NCBI GenBank assembly: GCA_900465685.1
Contig: UEGR01000012.1
Span: 124,001-188,000 of the forward strand
Reading direction: 5' to 3'
DNA length: 64,000 nt
Origin: Hyphomicrobiales bacterium
GTDB taxonomy: Bacteria; Pseudomonadota; Alphaproteobacteria; Rhizobiales; Rhizobiaceae
Shown piece after piece: positions 27,740 to 36,141 of the stretch (position 1 is its first letter; each line of letters starts with the position of its first letter). Below the pieces are notes generated by a model. It did not search any database, was not told the DNA's origin, and was given only the letters and a program-made list of their open reading frames with translations. Position numbers and translations under genes: made by a program.

Positions 27740-28666
27740 ATGATAACTATTGGGGAAACGGTAGTTGGTACTGGTGACAAGTATGCGCCGATCATCGACT
27801 ACAATCTGAACTACGCATCCGACAGAAGCCAAAACCATAGGCTCGTTGAGAAATTCTCTATCGCTGAGCTGACGGGAAAATACATAAACATTCTGTGGGA
27901 TGACGGCTCGCACAAATATAATGTTAGGTCGTTTCTCGGCGAGATCGACGAAATTTTGAAGGGCGAACGCTTTTCAGGTTTCGATCAGGAAATGCTTGAT
28001 TCCCTTATTGGCACGCTTCGTGAGCGCGGCAACAGCAATGCAACCATCAACAGAAAGATGGCTGCGCTGAGCAAGCTGCTGCGAAAGGCGCATAAAATGG
28101 GGGATATCTACAGTCTGCCGGAGTTTGTCCGACAGAAAGAACGGGTGGGACGCATCCGCTTTCTCGAATATGAGGAAGAAAAGCGTCTGTTCGCGGCGAT
28201 CAAATCGCGCTGCGAAGACAGCTTCCGGCTTGCAGTGTTCCTTGTCGATTCAGGCTGCCGCCTTGGCGAGGCCATTGGACTGACGTGGAATGATTTGCAG
28301 GACCATCGCGTCACCTTCTGGCTCACCAAATCCAATAGAAGCCGAACAGTTCCCCTCACCCGCCGTGCGGGAAAGGCGACGAAGATTCCGCATGAGCGGC
28401 TCAAAGGGCCATTTGCGATGCTCAATCAAGTCCGGTTTCGCCAGATCTGGAATGACGCCAAGATGGAAGTCGGCCTGGGCACCGACGATCAGGTCGTACC
28501 GCATATTCTGCGTCACACCTGCGCTTCCCGCCTTGTTCGCGGCGGCATTGATATTCGCCGTGTCCAGATGTGGCTTGGCCACCAGACACTGCAAATGACC
28601 ATGCGATATGCGCATCTGGCTACCCATGATCTCGATTCTTGCGTGAAAGTGCTGGAAATCCACTAG
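27740..28666 (+). CDS. Tyrosine recombinase/integrase
   Basis: A 308-residue tyrosine recombinase. All catalytic positions are present: Arg174 (GCRLGEAI), a candidate Lys near 199 (TKSNRSRTVP), His255 and Arg258 (HILRHTCAS), His281 (WLGHQTLQ) and nucleophile Tyr290 (MRYAHL). A helical SAM-like DNA-binding domain occupies about residues 80-135. I chose the ATG at 27740 (GGGGGG nine bases upstream); an in-frame ATG at 27707 would add 11 residues. The gene stands alone next to the porins; no phage or island genes accompany it. Its 5' part is more A+T-rich than the neighbouring core genes. Confidence 0.9.
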   Translation: MITIGETVVGTGDKYAPIIDYNLNYASDRSQNHRLVEKFSIAELTGKYINILWDDGSHKYNVRSFLGEIDEILKGERFSGFDQEMLDSLIGTLRERGNSNATINRKMAALSKLLRKAHKMGDIYSLPEFVRQKERVGRIRFLEYEEEKRLFAAIKSRCEDSFRLAVFLVDSGCRLGEAIGLTWNDLQDHRVTFWLTKSNRSRTVPLTRRAGKATKIPHERLKGPFAMLNQVRFRQIWNDAKMEVGLGTDDQVVPHILRHTCASRLVRGGIDIRRVQMWLGHQTLQMTMRYAHLATHDLDSCVKVLEIH

Positions 28667-29536
28667 AGGGTTTCCAGCTATAGTTCAGCGCGCTCACACG
28701 CGAAAACAATTCGCTGTGCTGCGCAGCCCTGCTTGTAAGGGTCAGAAAAGACGAAATTCAGTGCTTTAATCGCAATTGTGCCAGACGAATCAGCACACCG
28801 AGCCTTGTCGACTGCCCTTAAACGGGCACCACTGTCTCAAGTTGACAGCGGCATTTCCTTGCTTGCTTCCAGCATCACGCTGCAAGCGAACTTCAAGCCC
28901 ATAGCACCTGGTATTTCCGTTGCCGCATCGCAGGCTGGAAAGGTTGACGCATGTGCCGTCATGGAATGGCTCCCCCCCCCTCAATCATTTAAGATTCTGA
29001 GTTTCCTGCCGTTTCCACACAGTGCCTCGCGCATATCGATCGCTTGACACGGGAGAGCGGCTGACACGGCAAGTGCGGTCTGTCCCGCCTGCACTGGTCA
29101 AACTATTAAACGTGTTCGGACAAAACGCCGGACTTATCTAGCCAATCCTGATTACGGTTTCGAACCATGGACATAGAGACTTGATCGGAACGTCTTCAAC
29201 CGCAATGAACCAGACGAACTCGACCATGGCTGATGCTCAGCACCATCAATATTCAACGCATTCGTTAGACAGCATGTTGATAGACGATTGAAGACAGTTA
29301 AACGCCTTCACCCGAACAGTCCGCTGGCACAATCCCAGCCTTTCGGTTGGCTATACCAACAAACAAACTGCCGCACATTCCACAGACGCTTTTCTCACCA
29401 TTCTGGTGGAACCGACGGACATGACTTGCTATGCCTTTCAATCGGGAGGACGAACGGCCACGTGGTAACAGCTGCGGACCATCTCGCCTGACCAAGCCGC
29501 CTTCATTGCCTGACTGAAAGCTGACTGGATATTGCC
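28667..29536. other. 870-bp stretch without recognisable genes
   Basis: No open frame here has a credible start, length and composition. A run of nine C (28972-28980) interrupts a weak 89-residue plus-strand frame (28778-29047) that resembles no family I know. The stretch may hold remnants of DNA brought with the adjacent recombinase, or untranslated regulatory RNA. The last part must contain the promoter of the aminotransferase. Confidence 0.5.
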
Positions 29537-30667
29537 ATGGGATCACCCCGCCTCACGCCTCTTGTGGAAAAGCTGCCATCAACCGTGCCGTTTATCGGTC
29601 CAGAAACGCTGGAATTGCAACGTGGCAAGCCTTTCAAAGCCCGCATCGGTGCGAATGAGAGCAGCTTTGGCCCGGCGCCATCGGTGATTGAGGCGATGCA
29701 ACGCGAAGCCGCAGAGGTCTGGAAATATGGCGACCCCGAAAACTACGAACTGCGCCACGCCATTGCAGCCCATCATGGTGTGAAAGCGGAAAACATCATG
29801 CCCGGTGCGGGCGTTGATGCTCTGCTTGGGCTGGTCGTGCGACAGTATGTTCGCGAAGGCGACAAGGTTATCAACTCGCTTGGCGGTTATCCGACCTTCA
29901 ATTACCACGTCGCAGGTTACGGCGGCGCATTGGTCACCGTCCCTTATCGCAACGATAAATCCGATCTGGACGGCCTGCTCGCCGCGGCAAAGCGCGAAAA
30001 CGCCGCCATCGTTTATGTCGCGAACCCCGACAATCCGATGGGTACCTGGCATGAAGGAGCTGATATCCAGTCCTTCATCGAGGGCATTCCTGAAACGACG
30101 ATGCTCATTCTGGACGAAGCCTATTGCGAGACCGGGCCTGATTCGGCGTTCCCGTCTTTTGAAACAGATCGCCCGAATATCCTTCGCATGCGTACATTCT
30201 CAAAAGCCTATGGGCTGGCTGGCATTCGCTGCGGTTATGTTGTCGGCTGCGCTGAAGCGATCCGCTCCTTCGACAAGATTCGCGACCATTTCGCCGTGAA
30301 CCGCGTTGCACAAGCAGCAGCTATCGCGGCGCTTAAAGATCAGGCCTATCTCAAGGGTGTTGTCGCGAAAATCCATTCAGGTCGCGACCGTATCGCTGCT
30401 ATTGCGGCAGCCAACGGTTTGAGCGCTATTCCTTCGGCAACCAATTTCGTGGCTATTGATTGCGGCCGCGATGCGGCATTTGCCACCGCCATAATGAATG
30501 GACTGATCGCGCGCGATGTTTTCGTGCGCAAGCCGGGCGCTCCGGTTCTTGACCGCTGCATTCGCGTGAGTGTCGGAGTTGAAGAACAGCTGGATGTTTT
30601 CGAAGCCGCCCTGCCCGGCGCATTGGAAGACGCCCGCCAGTCCATCAAAAGCACCGAAACTGTTTGA
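29537..30667 (+). CDS. HisC-like PLP-dependent aminotransferase
   Basis: A 376-residue fold-type I aminotransferase of the histidinol-phosphate aminotransferase group. Motifs: ANESSFGPAP at the N-terminus, NPDNPMGTW (cofactor-binding Asn), LDEAYCE (Asp and Tyr), and the PLP Lys in RTFSKAYGLAGIRCGY. Arg in IRVSVG near the C-terminus binds the substrate carboxylate. No other his gene is near, so it may serve aromatic or another amino acid; the symbol hisC is therefore not assigned. Confidence 0.88.
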   Translation: MGSPRLTPLVEKLPSTVPFIGPETLELQRGKPFKARIGANESSFGPAPSVIEAMQREAAEVWKYGDPENYELRHAIAAHHGVKAENIMPGAGVDALLGLVVRQYVREGDKVINSLGGYPTFNYHVAGYGGALVTVPYRNDKSDLDGLLAAAKRENAAIVYVANPDNPMGTWHEGADIQSFIEGIPETTMLILDEAYCETGPDSAFPSFETDRPNILRMRTFSKAYGLAGIRCGYVVGCAEAIRSFDKIRDHFAVNRVAQAAAIAALKDQAYLKGVVAKIHSGRDRIAAIAAANGLSAIPSATNFVAIDCGRDAAFATAIMNGLIARDVFVRKPGAPVLDRCIRVSVGVEEQLDVFEAALPGALEDARQSIKSTETV

Positions 30668-30680
30668 ATAGTGAGCCATC

Positions 30681-31055
30681 ATGCCCAGCTTATCGAATGG
30701 CAGACCCCATAACGTACTTTTCAGCACGCTTGGCGGATTGTGCGGCGCGCTGGCAATCGCAGCCTATGCCGGCGCTGCCCATGGCGGCGAAAATCATCTC
30801 GGCAGCATAGCACCTTTGCTGCTGGGCCATGCGCCAGCCTTGCTTGTGCTGGCTCTGTTTGCCCCCGCCAGCCGTGCAGCCACAATCGGCGGTGCGCTTC
30901 TGGTTGTTGGACTTGCACTCTTCTGCGGCGATCTTTTCATGCGCGATATCACGGGTAACCGGCTCTTTCCGCTTGCTGCACCAACCGGTGGAAGCCTGAT
31001 GATCCTCGGCTGGTTGAGCGTCGCTTTGACCGGATGGTTTTCGAAGCAAAAATAA
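30681..31055 (+). CDS. DUF423 membrane protein
   Basis: A 124-residue inner-membrane protein with four hydrophobic segments. The family pattern FSTLGGLCGALAIAAYAGAAH, FCGDLFMRD and FPLAAPTGGSLMILGW fits DUF423. Function unknown. It follows the aminotransferase by 13 bases and is probably co-transcribed; a bidirectional terminator starts one base after its stop. Confidence 0.85.
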   Translation: MPSLSNGRPHNVLFSTLGGLCGALAIAAYAGAAHGGENHLGSIAPLLLGHAPALLVLALFAPASRAATIGGALLVVGLALFCGDLFMRDITGNRLFPLAAPTGGSLMILGWLSVALTGWFSKQK

Positions 31056-31079
31056 AGGGGCCTCACGGCCCCTCTTTTT
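31056..31079. terminator. Bidirectional terminator between convergent genes
   Basis: aggggcc-tcac-ggcccct followed by ctttttc; on the other strand TTTATTTT follows. Serves the DUF423 gene and the PsiF-like gene. Confidence 0.85.
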
Positions 31080-31104
31080 CTCAGCGATATCGAGTCGATA
31101 TCGA

Positions 31105-31764
31105 TCAGGAATTGCCCTTGAGGCGTGCATTGCAAAGGCTGTAATAGCCGCCGCCCTTCTGCACCCACTTCAGGCCGCCAAGTGCATTGGCATCCTTCAA
31201 TGCATGATACTGCTCGAGGCAGGTGTGCATGCGTGCCTTGCCAGCCGATTCGCTCGAATATTTCGCAGAAACGGCGGTTGGGAACTTCATGCCTTTCGGA
31301 GCAGCAGCAGTCGGTGCTGCAGGTTCCGAATTGCCATCGGTGCTCAGCGCAACAGGATCGGCACCGGCACCGCATTCAGCCTTGCGGAAATCATTCCACT
31401 TCACGCCATTATCCGTGCCTGCATCCTTTGCAGCCTGATATTTGGTGCTGCACTGCTTCATCGTCAGGCCCTTGGCGCTGTCATCAGCCGCAGGAGCTGC
31501 CGTCTTTGCAGTTTTGGCGGCTGGCGCTGCCGCGGCAGGCGCCGCCGGAGCAGCAGCTGGTGCGGCGGCGGCATCGTCACCGCACTGGGCTTTGCGGAAG
31601 TCGTTCCACTTCAGATTGCCGAGCGTTCCGGCGTCTTTGGCGGCCTGATACTTGGTGCTACATTCCTTCATCGTCAACGCACTTGCGGGCGAAGAGAAGG
31701 TGAAAGCCGCTGCACCCATAATAATGGCGGTGCCTGCCAAAGCTGTGATGGTTCGAATGGACAT
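31105..31764 (-). CDS. Secreted PsiF-like repeat protein
   Basis: A 219-residue exported protein. Signal peptide ends near SPASA (about residue 29). Two near-identical 32-residue repeats (31-62 and 101-132), each with the pattern CSTKYQAAKDAG...KWNDFRKA.CG, are separated by an Ala/Pro-rich linker; a third, divergent copy lies at about 178-213 (CLEQYHALKDANALGGLKW). Each repeat keeps two Cys that could form a disulfide. PsiF-type repeats are of unknown function. ATG at 31764 was chosen since it starts a proper signal peptide; the open frame continues upstream without one. Confidence 0.8.
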   Translation of the reverse strand: MSIRTITALAGTAIIMGAAAFTFSSPASALTMKECSTKYQAAKDAGTLGNLKWNDFRKAQCGDDAAAAPAAAPAAPAAAAPAAKTAKTAAPAADDSAKGLTMKQCSTKYQAAKDAGTDNGVKWNDFRKAECGAGADPVALSTDGNSEPAAPTAAAPKGMKFPTAVSAKYSSESAGKARMHTCLEQYHALKDANALGGLKWVQKGGGYYSLCNARLKGNS

Positions 31765-32114
31765 TGCGTCACTCCCTATCGAATACGGCCCTTGGATCGT
31801 AAGGCACCGGATTGATGCTTCACGACCAATCTCATTTGCATATGTCGGAAATTTCATCTTTCTCCGCATATGCCGGAATTAAGAAGAAATCAGGCTCAAC
31901 CTGTTGCTCCCGTTCATTCCTTTTCCGCGCCAACATTGCTCCTGGCGAAATTGACTGTCAATCGTTTGCTTAATATTACAGGTGCGAGCAATACAAATTT
32001 TCTAACGGTCATTTTCGGCCCGTTATGGCTGCCCCCTTCATAGTAACGACATAGTAACGTCATCAAATTGACCGTTTTGTATTTAAGCGGAAACTGCATT
32101 AAGGACGATGTGGA
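31765..32114. other. Divergent gap between PsiF-like gene and P-loop kinase gene
   Basis: 350 bases with no convincing gene, holding the two divergent promoters. A+T content rises toward the kinase-like gene. No recognised operator or repeat. Confidence 0.5.
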
Positions 32115-32660
32115 ATGATACAGCGGATCATGATCATCGGCGGCGCCGGTTCGGGAAAATCGACACTGGCGCGGGAGTTGGGCCAGCTGCTGGACCTGCC
32201 CGTCATCCACATCGACACCATCTACTGGCAAGCCGGATGGGTCATGCGTCCGCTTGAAGAAATCGCCCGACTGACCAACGAGGCAGCGGATAGTGATCGG
32301 TGGGTCTTCGAAGGCAATCACAGCCATACCATGCCCCATCGTGCGTCACGCGCCGACATGCTCATTTTCCTCGACATTTCGACCGGACGACGTCTTGTGC
32401 GGGTAGTCCGACGCATCCTGAAATATCATGGCCTCACGCGACCGGATATGGGCGATGGCTGCCCGGAGCGTTTCGACTGGGATTTCATCAAATGGGTGGT
32501 CGATTATCGTAAAAACGGGCGGATTCGCGCACTAAAATTCGTGGAACAGGCCCCAAACCATCTCATCAAGCGCCATTTATGTAGTCCACGGGAAGTAGAC
32601 CTATTTCTCGACGGCATTCGTGACGAAATAAATCAAAAGCATACCGCCCTAAAATTGTAA
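32115..32660 (+). CDS. P-loop nucleotide kinase-like protein
   Basis: A 181-residue P-loop NTPase of the adenylate-kinase-like/FlaR (topology modulation) group. Walker A is GGAGSGKST at residues 9-17; HIDTIYWQAGW and WVFEGNHSHTMPHRA fit substrate-binding segments, and DMLIFLD is the Walker B-like strand. A basic region RRLVRVVRRILKYHG follows. AAGGA lies a few bases upstream of the ATG. The phosphate acceptor is unknown. Confidence 0.8.
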   Translation: MIQRIMIIGGAGSGKSTLARELGQLLDLPVIHIDTIYWQAGWVMRPLEEIARLTNEAADSDRWVFEGNHSHTMPHRASRADMLIFLDISTGRRLVRVVRRILKYHGLTRPDMGDGCPERFDWDFIKWVVDYRKNGRIRALKFVEQAPNHLIKRHLCSPREVDLFLDGIRDEINQKHTALKL

Positions 32661-32849
32661 GGAGCCGATAAAGGCAAGCTTAAAATAGCAATATTGCAAA
32701 TGGTGCCAAGGCGCTTTCACGCTGCTATATTGTCGAGGTCTCCCAAGACTTGACGCTCGTGTGCGATCATCGAAGCAACGACACCTCCGCACAGCGCAAA
32801 GATCAGTTGAAATGAGCGCCGGCTTCCAATCCGGCTTTTGACTTTTTTG

Positions 32850-32865
32850 AGCCGGAATTCCGGCT
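32850..32865. repeat. Palindrome in the YitT leader
   Basis: AGCCGGAATTCCGGCT is a perfect 16-base palindrome 20 bases before the YitT start. Just upstream, gccggcttccaatccggct (32819-32837) carries the same gccgg/ccggc words, so alternative pairings are possible. Confidence 0.5.
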
Positions 32866-32885
32866 ATCGCTGTTGGAGTCTAAAC

Positions 32886-33539
32886 GTGGCAGATCTCGCA
32901 GATAGCCCCGCTCCGCTTGTTGACACGCCCAGTGTTGCAAGCCTCGACCGCCATCGCTTGTACGAAGACGCCATGGCCATGCTGATTGGTACGTCTTTCA
33001 TCGCGCTTGGCATCAATCTCTATAGCCACGCAACTTTGATGACCGGCAGCACAGCCGGCATCGCCCTTCTTATTCAATATGCGACGGGAACAAGTTTCGG
33101 GCTGCTTTATTTCCTGATCAACCTGCCCTTCTACTATTTCGCCGTGCGGCGCATGGGATGGCCATTCACGATCCGCACCTTCGTAGCGGTTGGCATGTTG
33201 TCAGGTTTCGCATGGCTGATCCCGCAAAGCATCGACTTTAGTGCTGTCAATCCGCTGTTTGCCGCGCTGATGGGCGGCACCTTAATGGGAATGGGTGTGC
33301 TGTCCCTTTTCCGGCACCGCTCCGGCGTCGGCGGCGTCAATATTCTGGCGCTCTATCTCCAGGACGCATACGGAATTCGGGCGGGCTGGTTCCAGCTCGG
33401 CCTTGATCTGGTGATCATGCTGGCATCACTCTTTTTCATTCCATGGCAGAACATGATGCTTTCGCTGATCGGTGCCGTGGCGATGAACCTCATCGTTGCA
33501 ATCAATCACAAGCCAGGCCGCTATCTCGGCATGAGCTGA
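32886..33539 (+). CDS. YitT-family membrane protein (DUF161)
   Basis: A 217-residue integral membrane protein with five or six spans. It shows YitT family markers: ALGINLYSHATLMTGSTAGIALL, FYYFAVRRMGW, and GGTLMGMGVLSLFRHRSGVGGVNILALYLQ. The start is GTG at 32886 with GGAG seven bases upstream; the open frame extends 16 codons further but without a ribosome binding site. Role unknown, possibly transport. Confidence 0.85.
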   Translation: MADLADSPAPLVDTPSVASLDRHRLYEDAMAMLIGTSFIALGINLYSHATLMTGSTAGIALLIQYATGTSFGLLYFLINLPFYYFAVRRMGWPFTIRTFVAVGMLSGFAWLIPQSIDFSAVNPLFAALMGGTLMGMGVLSLFRHRSGVGGVNILALYLQDAYGIRAGWFQLGLDLVIMLASLFFIPWQNMMLSLIGAVAMNLIVAINHKPGRYLGMS

Positions 33540-33544
33540 CGCAC

Positions 33545-33571
33545 AAAAGCCGCCTTCGAAGGCGGCTTTTT
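33545..33571. terminator. Bidirectional terminator
   Basis: aaaagccgcctt-cg-aaggcggctttt, perfect 12-bp stem with T-run, between the convergent YitT and Sel1-like genes. Confidence 0.88.
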
Positions 33572-33595
33572 GTTTCGGTCATGCGTTTCGCAGTC

Positions 33596-33853
33596 TCAGT
33601 GCGTGGTCATCCATTCGCGCGCATCGCGAAGGGCAGCGGCCAGTTCAGTCTTACTCATGGTGGCGGCAACCTGATTGCGCATCCGGGCGGCCTTTTCATT
33701 GCCGCGAATGGCGGCGATGTTGAGCCACTTATGGGCTGCGATCACATCGATCTCGCAATCGCGACCAATCGCATATTTCATGCCCATTTCCAGAAGAATG
33801 CGGTCCTGCGATGCGATCTTTTGCTGCTGCGTAAAGCTCTGAAACTGTGCCAT
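33596..33853 (-). CDS. Small Sel1-repeat-like protein
   Basis: An 85-residue protein with one Sel1-like helical repeat (residues about 23-58: MKYAIGRDCEIDVIAAHKWL then NIAAIRGNEKAARMR). No signal peptide. Small Sel1 proteins of this kind are common in Rhizobiales; the role is not known, though such repeats usually bind other proteins. Confidence 0.75.
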   Translation of the reverse strand: MAQFQSFTQQQKIASQDRILLEMGMKYAIGRDCEIDVIAAHKWLNIAAIRGNEKAARMRNQVAATMSKTELAAALRDAREWMTTH

Positions 33854-34427
33854 TTTTCTTTGTCCCTGTTAAATCCCGAGAACCGTCCGGTCTTTATTTC
33901 GTGGCGGTTATTATCGCCTTGAAACTGCCGTCTCTGTCGTTCCGTTCATGATGTAGAGAATAGACCTCAGGGCTGAAATGCGCGTTAAACCAGATGCTTA
34001 ACGTCTGACCAACAAAATCCCAACAAGGTGTAAACTTGGGATTTTGTTAAACATCCAAGCCTCGCGGATTGCTGGATTTTTCCGAAAAATCGATTCAAAT
34101 CCTTACAGCGCGTGGAAACCGGATGATAACCATAGAACAATCGGGGTCGGCAGAAATGGTGCATTGCGGCGGTTACAAACGGCATGGAATCCCCTCGCCC
34201 AGCGCGCTCATGAATGCGAAAATTCCGCTTCCGCTCTCGCGAAATCTCGTTTACGTTTACGTCTGCGTAAATCATGACGATATGGGGAGAACACTGTCGG
34301 CATGGTGAGTGGTGCGATCTGGGGTCCGTGATCAAGCGAAGGCCCCGGTTGCGGCGACCACGGCAAATGAATGAAGCGGCTTGCGCCACCGCCCGATGGA
34401 GGGACTGGCGCGCATCGGGAGGAATGA
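33854..34427. other. 574-bp gap with hairpin and TTTACG palindrome
   Basis: No credible gene. Two structures stand out. At 34011-34048, aacaaaatcccaa and ttgggattttgtt form a perfect 13-bp stem with a 12-base loop. At 34256-34271, TTTACGTCTGCGTAAA is an inverted repeat 157 bases ahead of the DUF2147 gene, preceded by a partial TTACGT repeat. Either could be regulatory; neither matches a site I can name with confidence. Confidence 0.55.
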
Positions 34428-34775
34428 ATGATCCGCACTCTTATTCTTGGAATGACACTTGCAGCCAGCTTCGCTGCGCCAGCTCTTGCCGACGAAGCAA
34501 TCGTGGGCAGCTGGAAGCGCCCGAACGGCACGATCATCAGCTATGCGTCCTGCGGCGGTAACAAGTTCTGCGGTACGGTTGTGACCGGCGAGTATAAGGG
34601 CAAGTCCATCGGCACCATGTCCGGCACGGATGGCAGCTACAAGGGCGAGGTGAACAAGCTTGACGAAGGCAAGACCTATACGGGCAAGGCATCCGTCAAG
34701 GGCAACACGCTCTCCTTGTCGGGCTGCGTGCTTGGCGGCCTGATCTGCAAGAGCGAAAGCCTGACGCGCCAGTAA
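34428..34775 (+). CDS. Exported DUF2147 protein
   Basis: A 115-residue periplasmic protein. Signal peptide ends at PALA-DEA (about residue 21). The mature part has the family start IVGSWKRPNGTI and pattern YTGKASVKGNTLSLSGCVLGG; four Cys could form disulfides. Related rhizobial proteins are of unknown function. A strong terminator lies 23 bases downstream. Confidence 0.83.
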   Translation: MIRTLILGMTLAASFAAPALADEAIVGSWKRPNGTIISYASCGGNKFCGTVVTGEYKGKSIGTMSGTDGSYKGEVNKLDEGKTYTGKASVKGNTLSLSGCVLGGLICKSESLTRQ

Positions 34776-34798
34776 TCGTCAACAACAGTTTCCAAACG

Positions 34799-34827
34799 AA
34801 AAGGGCGGCCTGAACAGCCGCCCTTTT
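34799..34827. terminator. Bidirectional terminator
   Basis: aaaagggcggc/gccgcccttttc with a seven-base loop, T-rich on both sides, between the convergent DUF2147 and GST genes. Confidence 0.87.
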
Positions 34828-34841
34828 CTTTTATTATTTGC

Positions 34842-35549
34842 CTAGCGCGCCTTCTGACCGAAGAGAATTTTCTGCGCTTCCTTGTCGTTGGCCAGATTGG
34901 ATTTTTCCCGCTCTTCCTTCCCGACAACCAGACCGCGCGCGACGGCCGGACGCGCATTCACGGTGTCGTGCCAGCGCTTCAGATTCGGAAATTCATCGAG
35001 ATTCTGCTCGTAGTTCTTGAAAGCATTCACCCAGCCGATGCTGGCCATGTCGGCGATGGAATATTCGCCCGCGATGTAATCCTTGCCTTCGAGCTGACGA
35101 TTGAGCACGCCATAGAGACGATTGACCTCGTTGGTGTAGCGGTCGATGCCATACTGCACCTTTTCCGGCGCATAGAGACGGAAGTGCCCCGCCTGACCCG
35201 ACATCGGGCCCAGCCCGCCCATCTGCCACATCAGCCATTCGTCAACAGCCACGCGCTTGCGCTCGTCCGTCGGGTAGAACTTGCCGAATTTGCGTCCGAG
35301 ATATTGGAGAATGGCGCCGGATTCGAAAACCGAGATCGGCTCGCCGCCCGGACCTTCGGGATCGATGATCGCCGGCATGCGATTGTTGGGGGCAATCTTC
35401 AGGAAGTCCGGTTGGAACTGGTCGCCCTTGCCAATATTGACGTATTTGACCTCATAGGGAACGCCAAGTTCCTCCAGCATGATGCTGATTTTGACGCCAT
35501 TTGGCGTTGGCCAATAATACAGCTCGATGGGCTTTGTCTGTTCAACCAT
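34842..35549 (-). CDS. Glutathione S-transferase family protein
   Basis: A 235-residue GST of the Nu/YfcG-YghU-like type. The N-terminal thioredoxin-like domain shows ELYYWPTPNGVKISIMLEEL, the cis-Pro in NNRMPAIID and ESGAILQYLG for glutathione binding; the C-terminal helical domain has ADMASIGWVNAF. Members often act as disulfide-bond reductases using glutathione. Monocistronic, cytosolic. Confidence 0.9.
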   Translation of the reverse strand: MVEQTKPIELYYWPTPNGVKISIMLEELGVPYEVKYVNIGKGDQFQPDFLKIAPNNRMPAIIDPEGPGGEPISVFESGAILQYLGRKFGKFYPTDERKRVAVDEWLMWQMGGLGPMSGQAGHFRLYAPEKVQYGIDRYTNEVNRLYGVLNRQLEGKDYIAGEYSIADMASIGWVNAFKNYEQNLDEFPNLKRWHDTVNARPAVARGLVVGKEEREKSNLANDKEAQKILFGQKAR

Positions 35550-35781
35550 GGGCTTTCTCCAACTCGTTCGAGAGTGTGCGGCGGATTTGGGCGGGATCCT
35601 TCCCGCATTCCAATGATGGGAAACATAAGACCCATTTCGACAGGCACAAGGCCAATGCGGCGCATTTAACGGAACATCAATATTTTTGAACCGCGCATGA
35701 ACGGCAGCCTCAGATGTGGTTCAGGCGCGCTCGCTAAACTGGGCAACAACAAGGACGGATTTCAACCTTTTGGGAGCTTTC

Positions 35782-35937
35782 ATGTTGCTGAGACGCTTGA
35801 CGATTGTATGGCTACTGATCGCCGGACTGGCGATTGTCGCTGGTGTATTCGCCGACAGGAAACACGATACCTATCGTGACCAGACGGTGTTTGGTCCGCT
35901 GGCTTCCGCCCAGGTCAAGCCGGGGCCACGGCCATGA
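35782..35937 (+). CDS. Small membrane protein (51 aa)
   Basis: A 51-residue frame with GGGAG four to five bases before the ATG, one membrane span (about residues 7-25, LTIVWLLIAGLAIVAGVFA) and a polar tail DRKHDTYRDQTVFGPL. Its stop overlaps the ATG of the next small gene (ATGA). No homologue family is recognised by eye. The ribosome binding site and coupling to a second hydrophobic frame support it being real. Confidence 0.55.
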   Translation: MLLRRLTIVWLLIAGLAIVAGVFADRKHDTYRDQTVFGPLASAQVKPGPRP

Positions 35938-36101
35938 TCGCCAACATTCGCTCGACTGCGGGCATCGCCCTGCGGGTGTTCCTCTTCACAGCGATTTTTA
36001 CCGGCCCGGCCGCCACCTTCGCCTATACGCAAATCGGCCAGCACAGCAAGATGAGCGGCATTGGCCTTGTGCTTTATGTCAGCCTGCAACGAACCGCATA
36101 A
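35934..36101 (+). CDS. Small membrane protein (55 aa), coupled to the preceding gene
   Basis: A 55-residue frame starting MIANIRSTAGIALRVFLFTA, with one or two hydrophobic segments (about 10-30 and 41-50) and a short polar stretch TQIGQHSKM between. It begins within the stop of the upstream small gene, a classic sign of translational coupling. Role unknown. It ends 40 bases before the AMP nucleosidase gene, so a shared transcript is possible. Confidence 0.5.
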   Translation: MIANIRSTAGIALRVFLFTAIFTGPAATFAYTQIGQHSKMSGIGLVLYVSLQRTA

Positions 36102-36141
36102 CTGCGTCATTCCATCGTCGTGAACTCTGCTATACTGAGTC

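Noticed and set aside
27562..27777. 71-residue frame between the second porin and the recombinase
   Set aside because: Overlaps the recombinase start in another frame and has no supporting features.
26124..29536. Genomic island integrated at tRNA-Ser
   Set aside because: The tRNA and a recombinase are near each other, but a core porin lies between and I find no repeat of the tRNA 3' end to the right.
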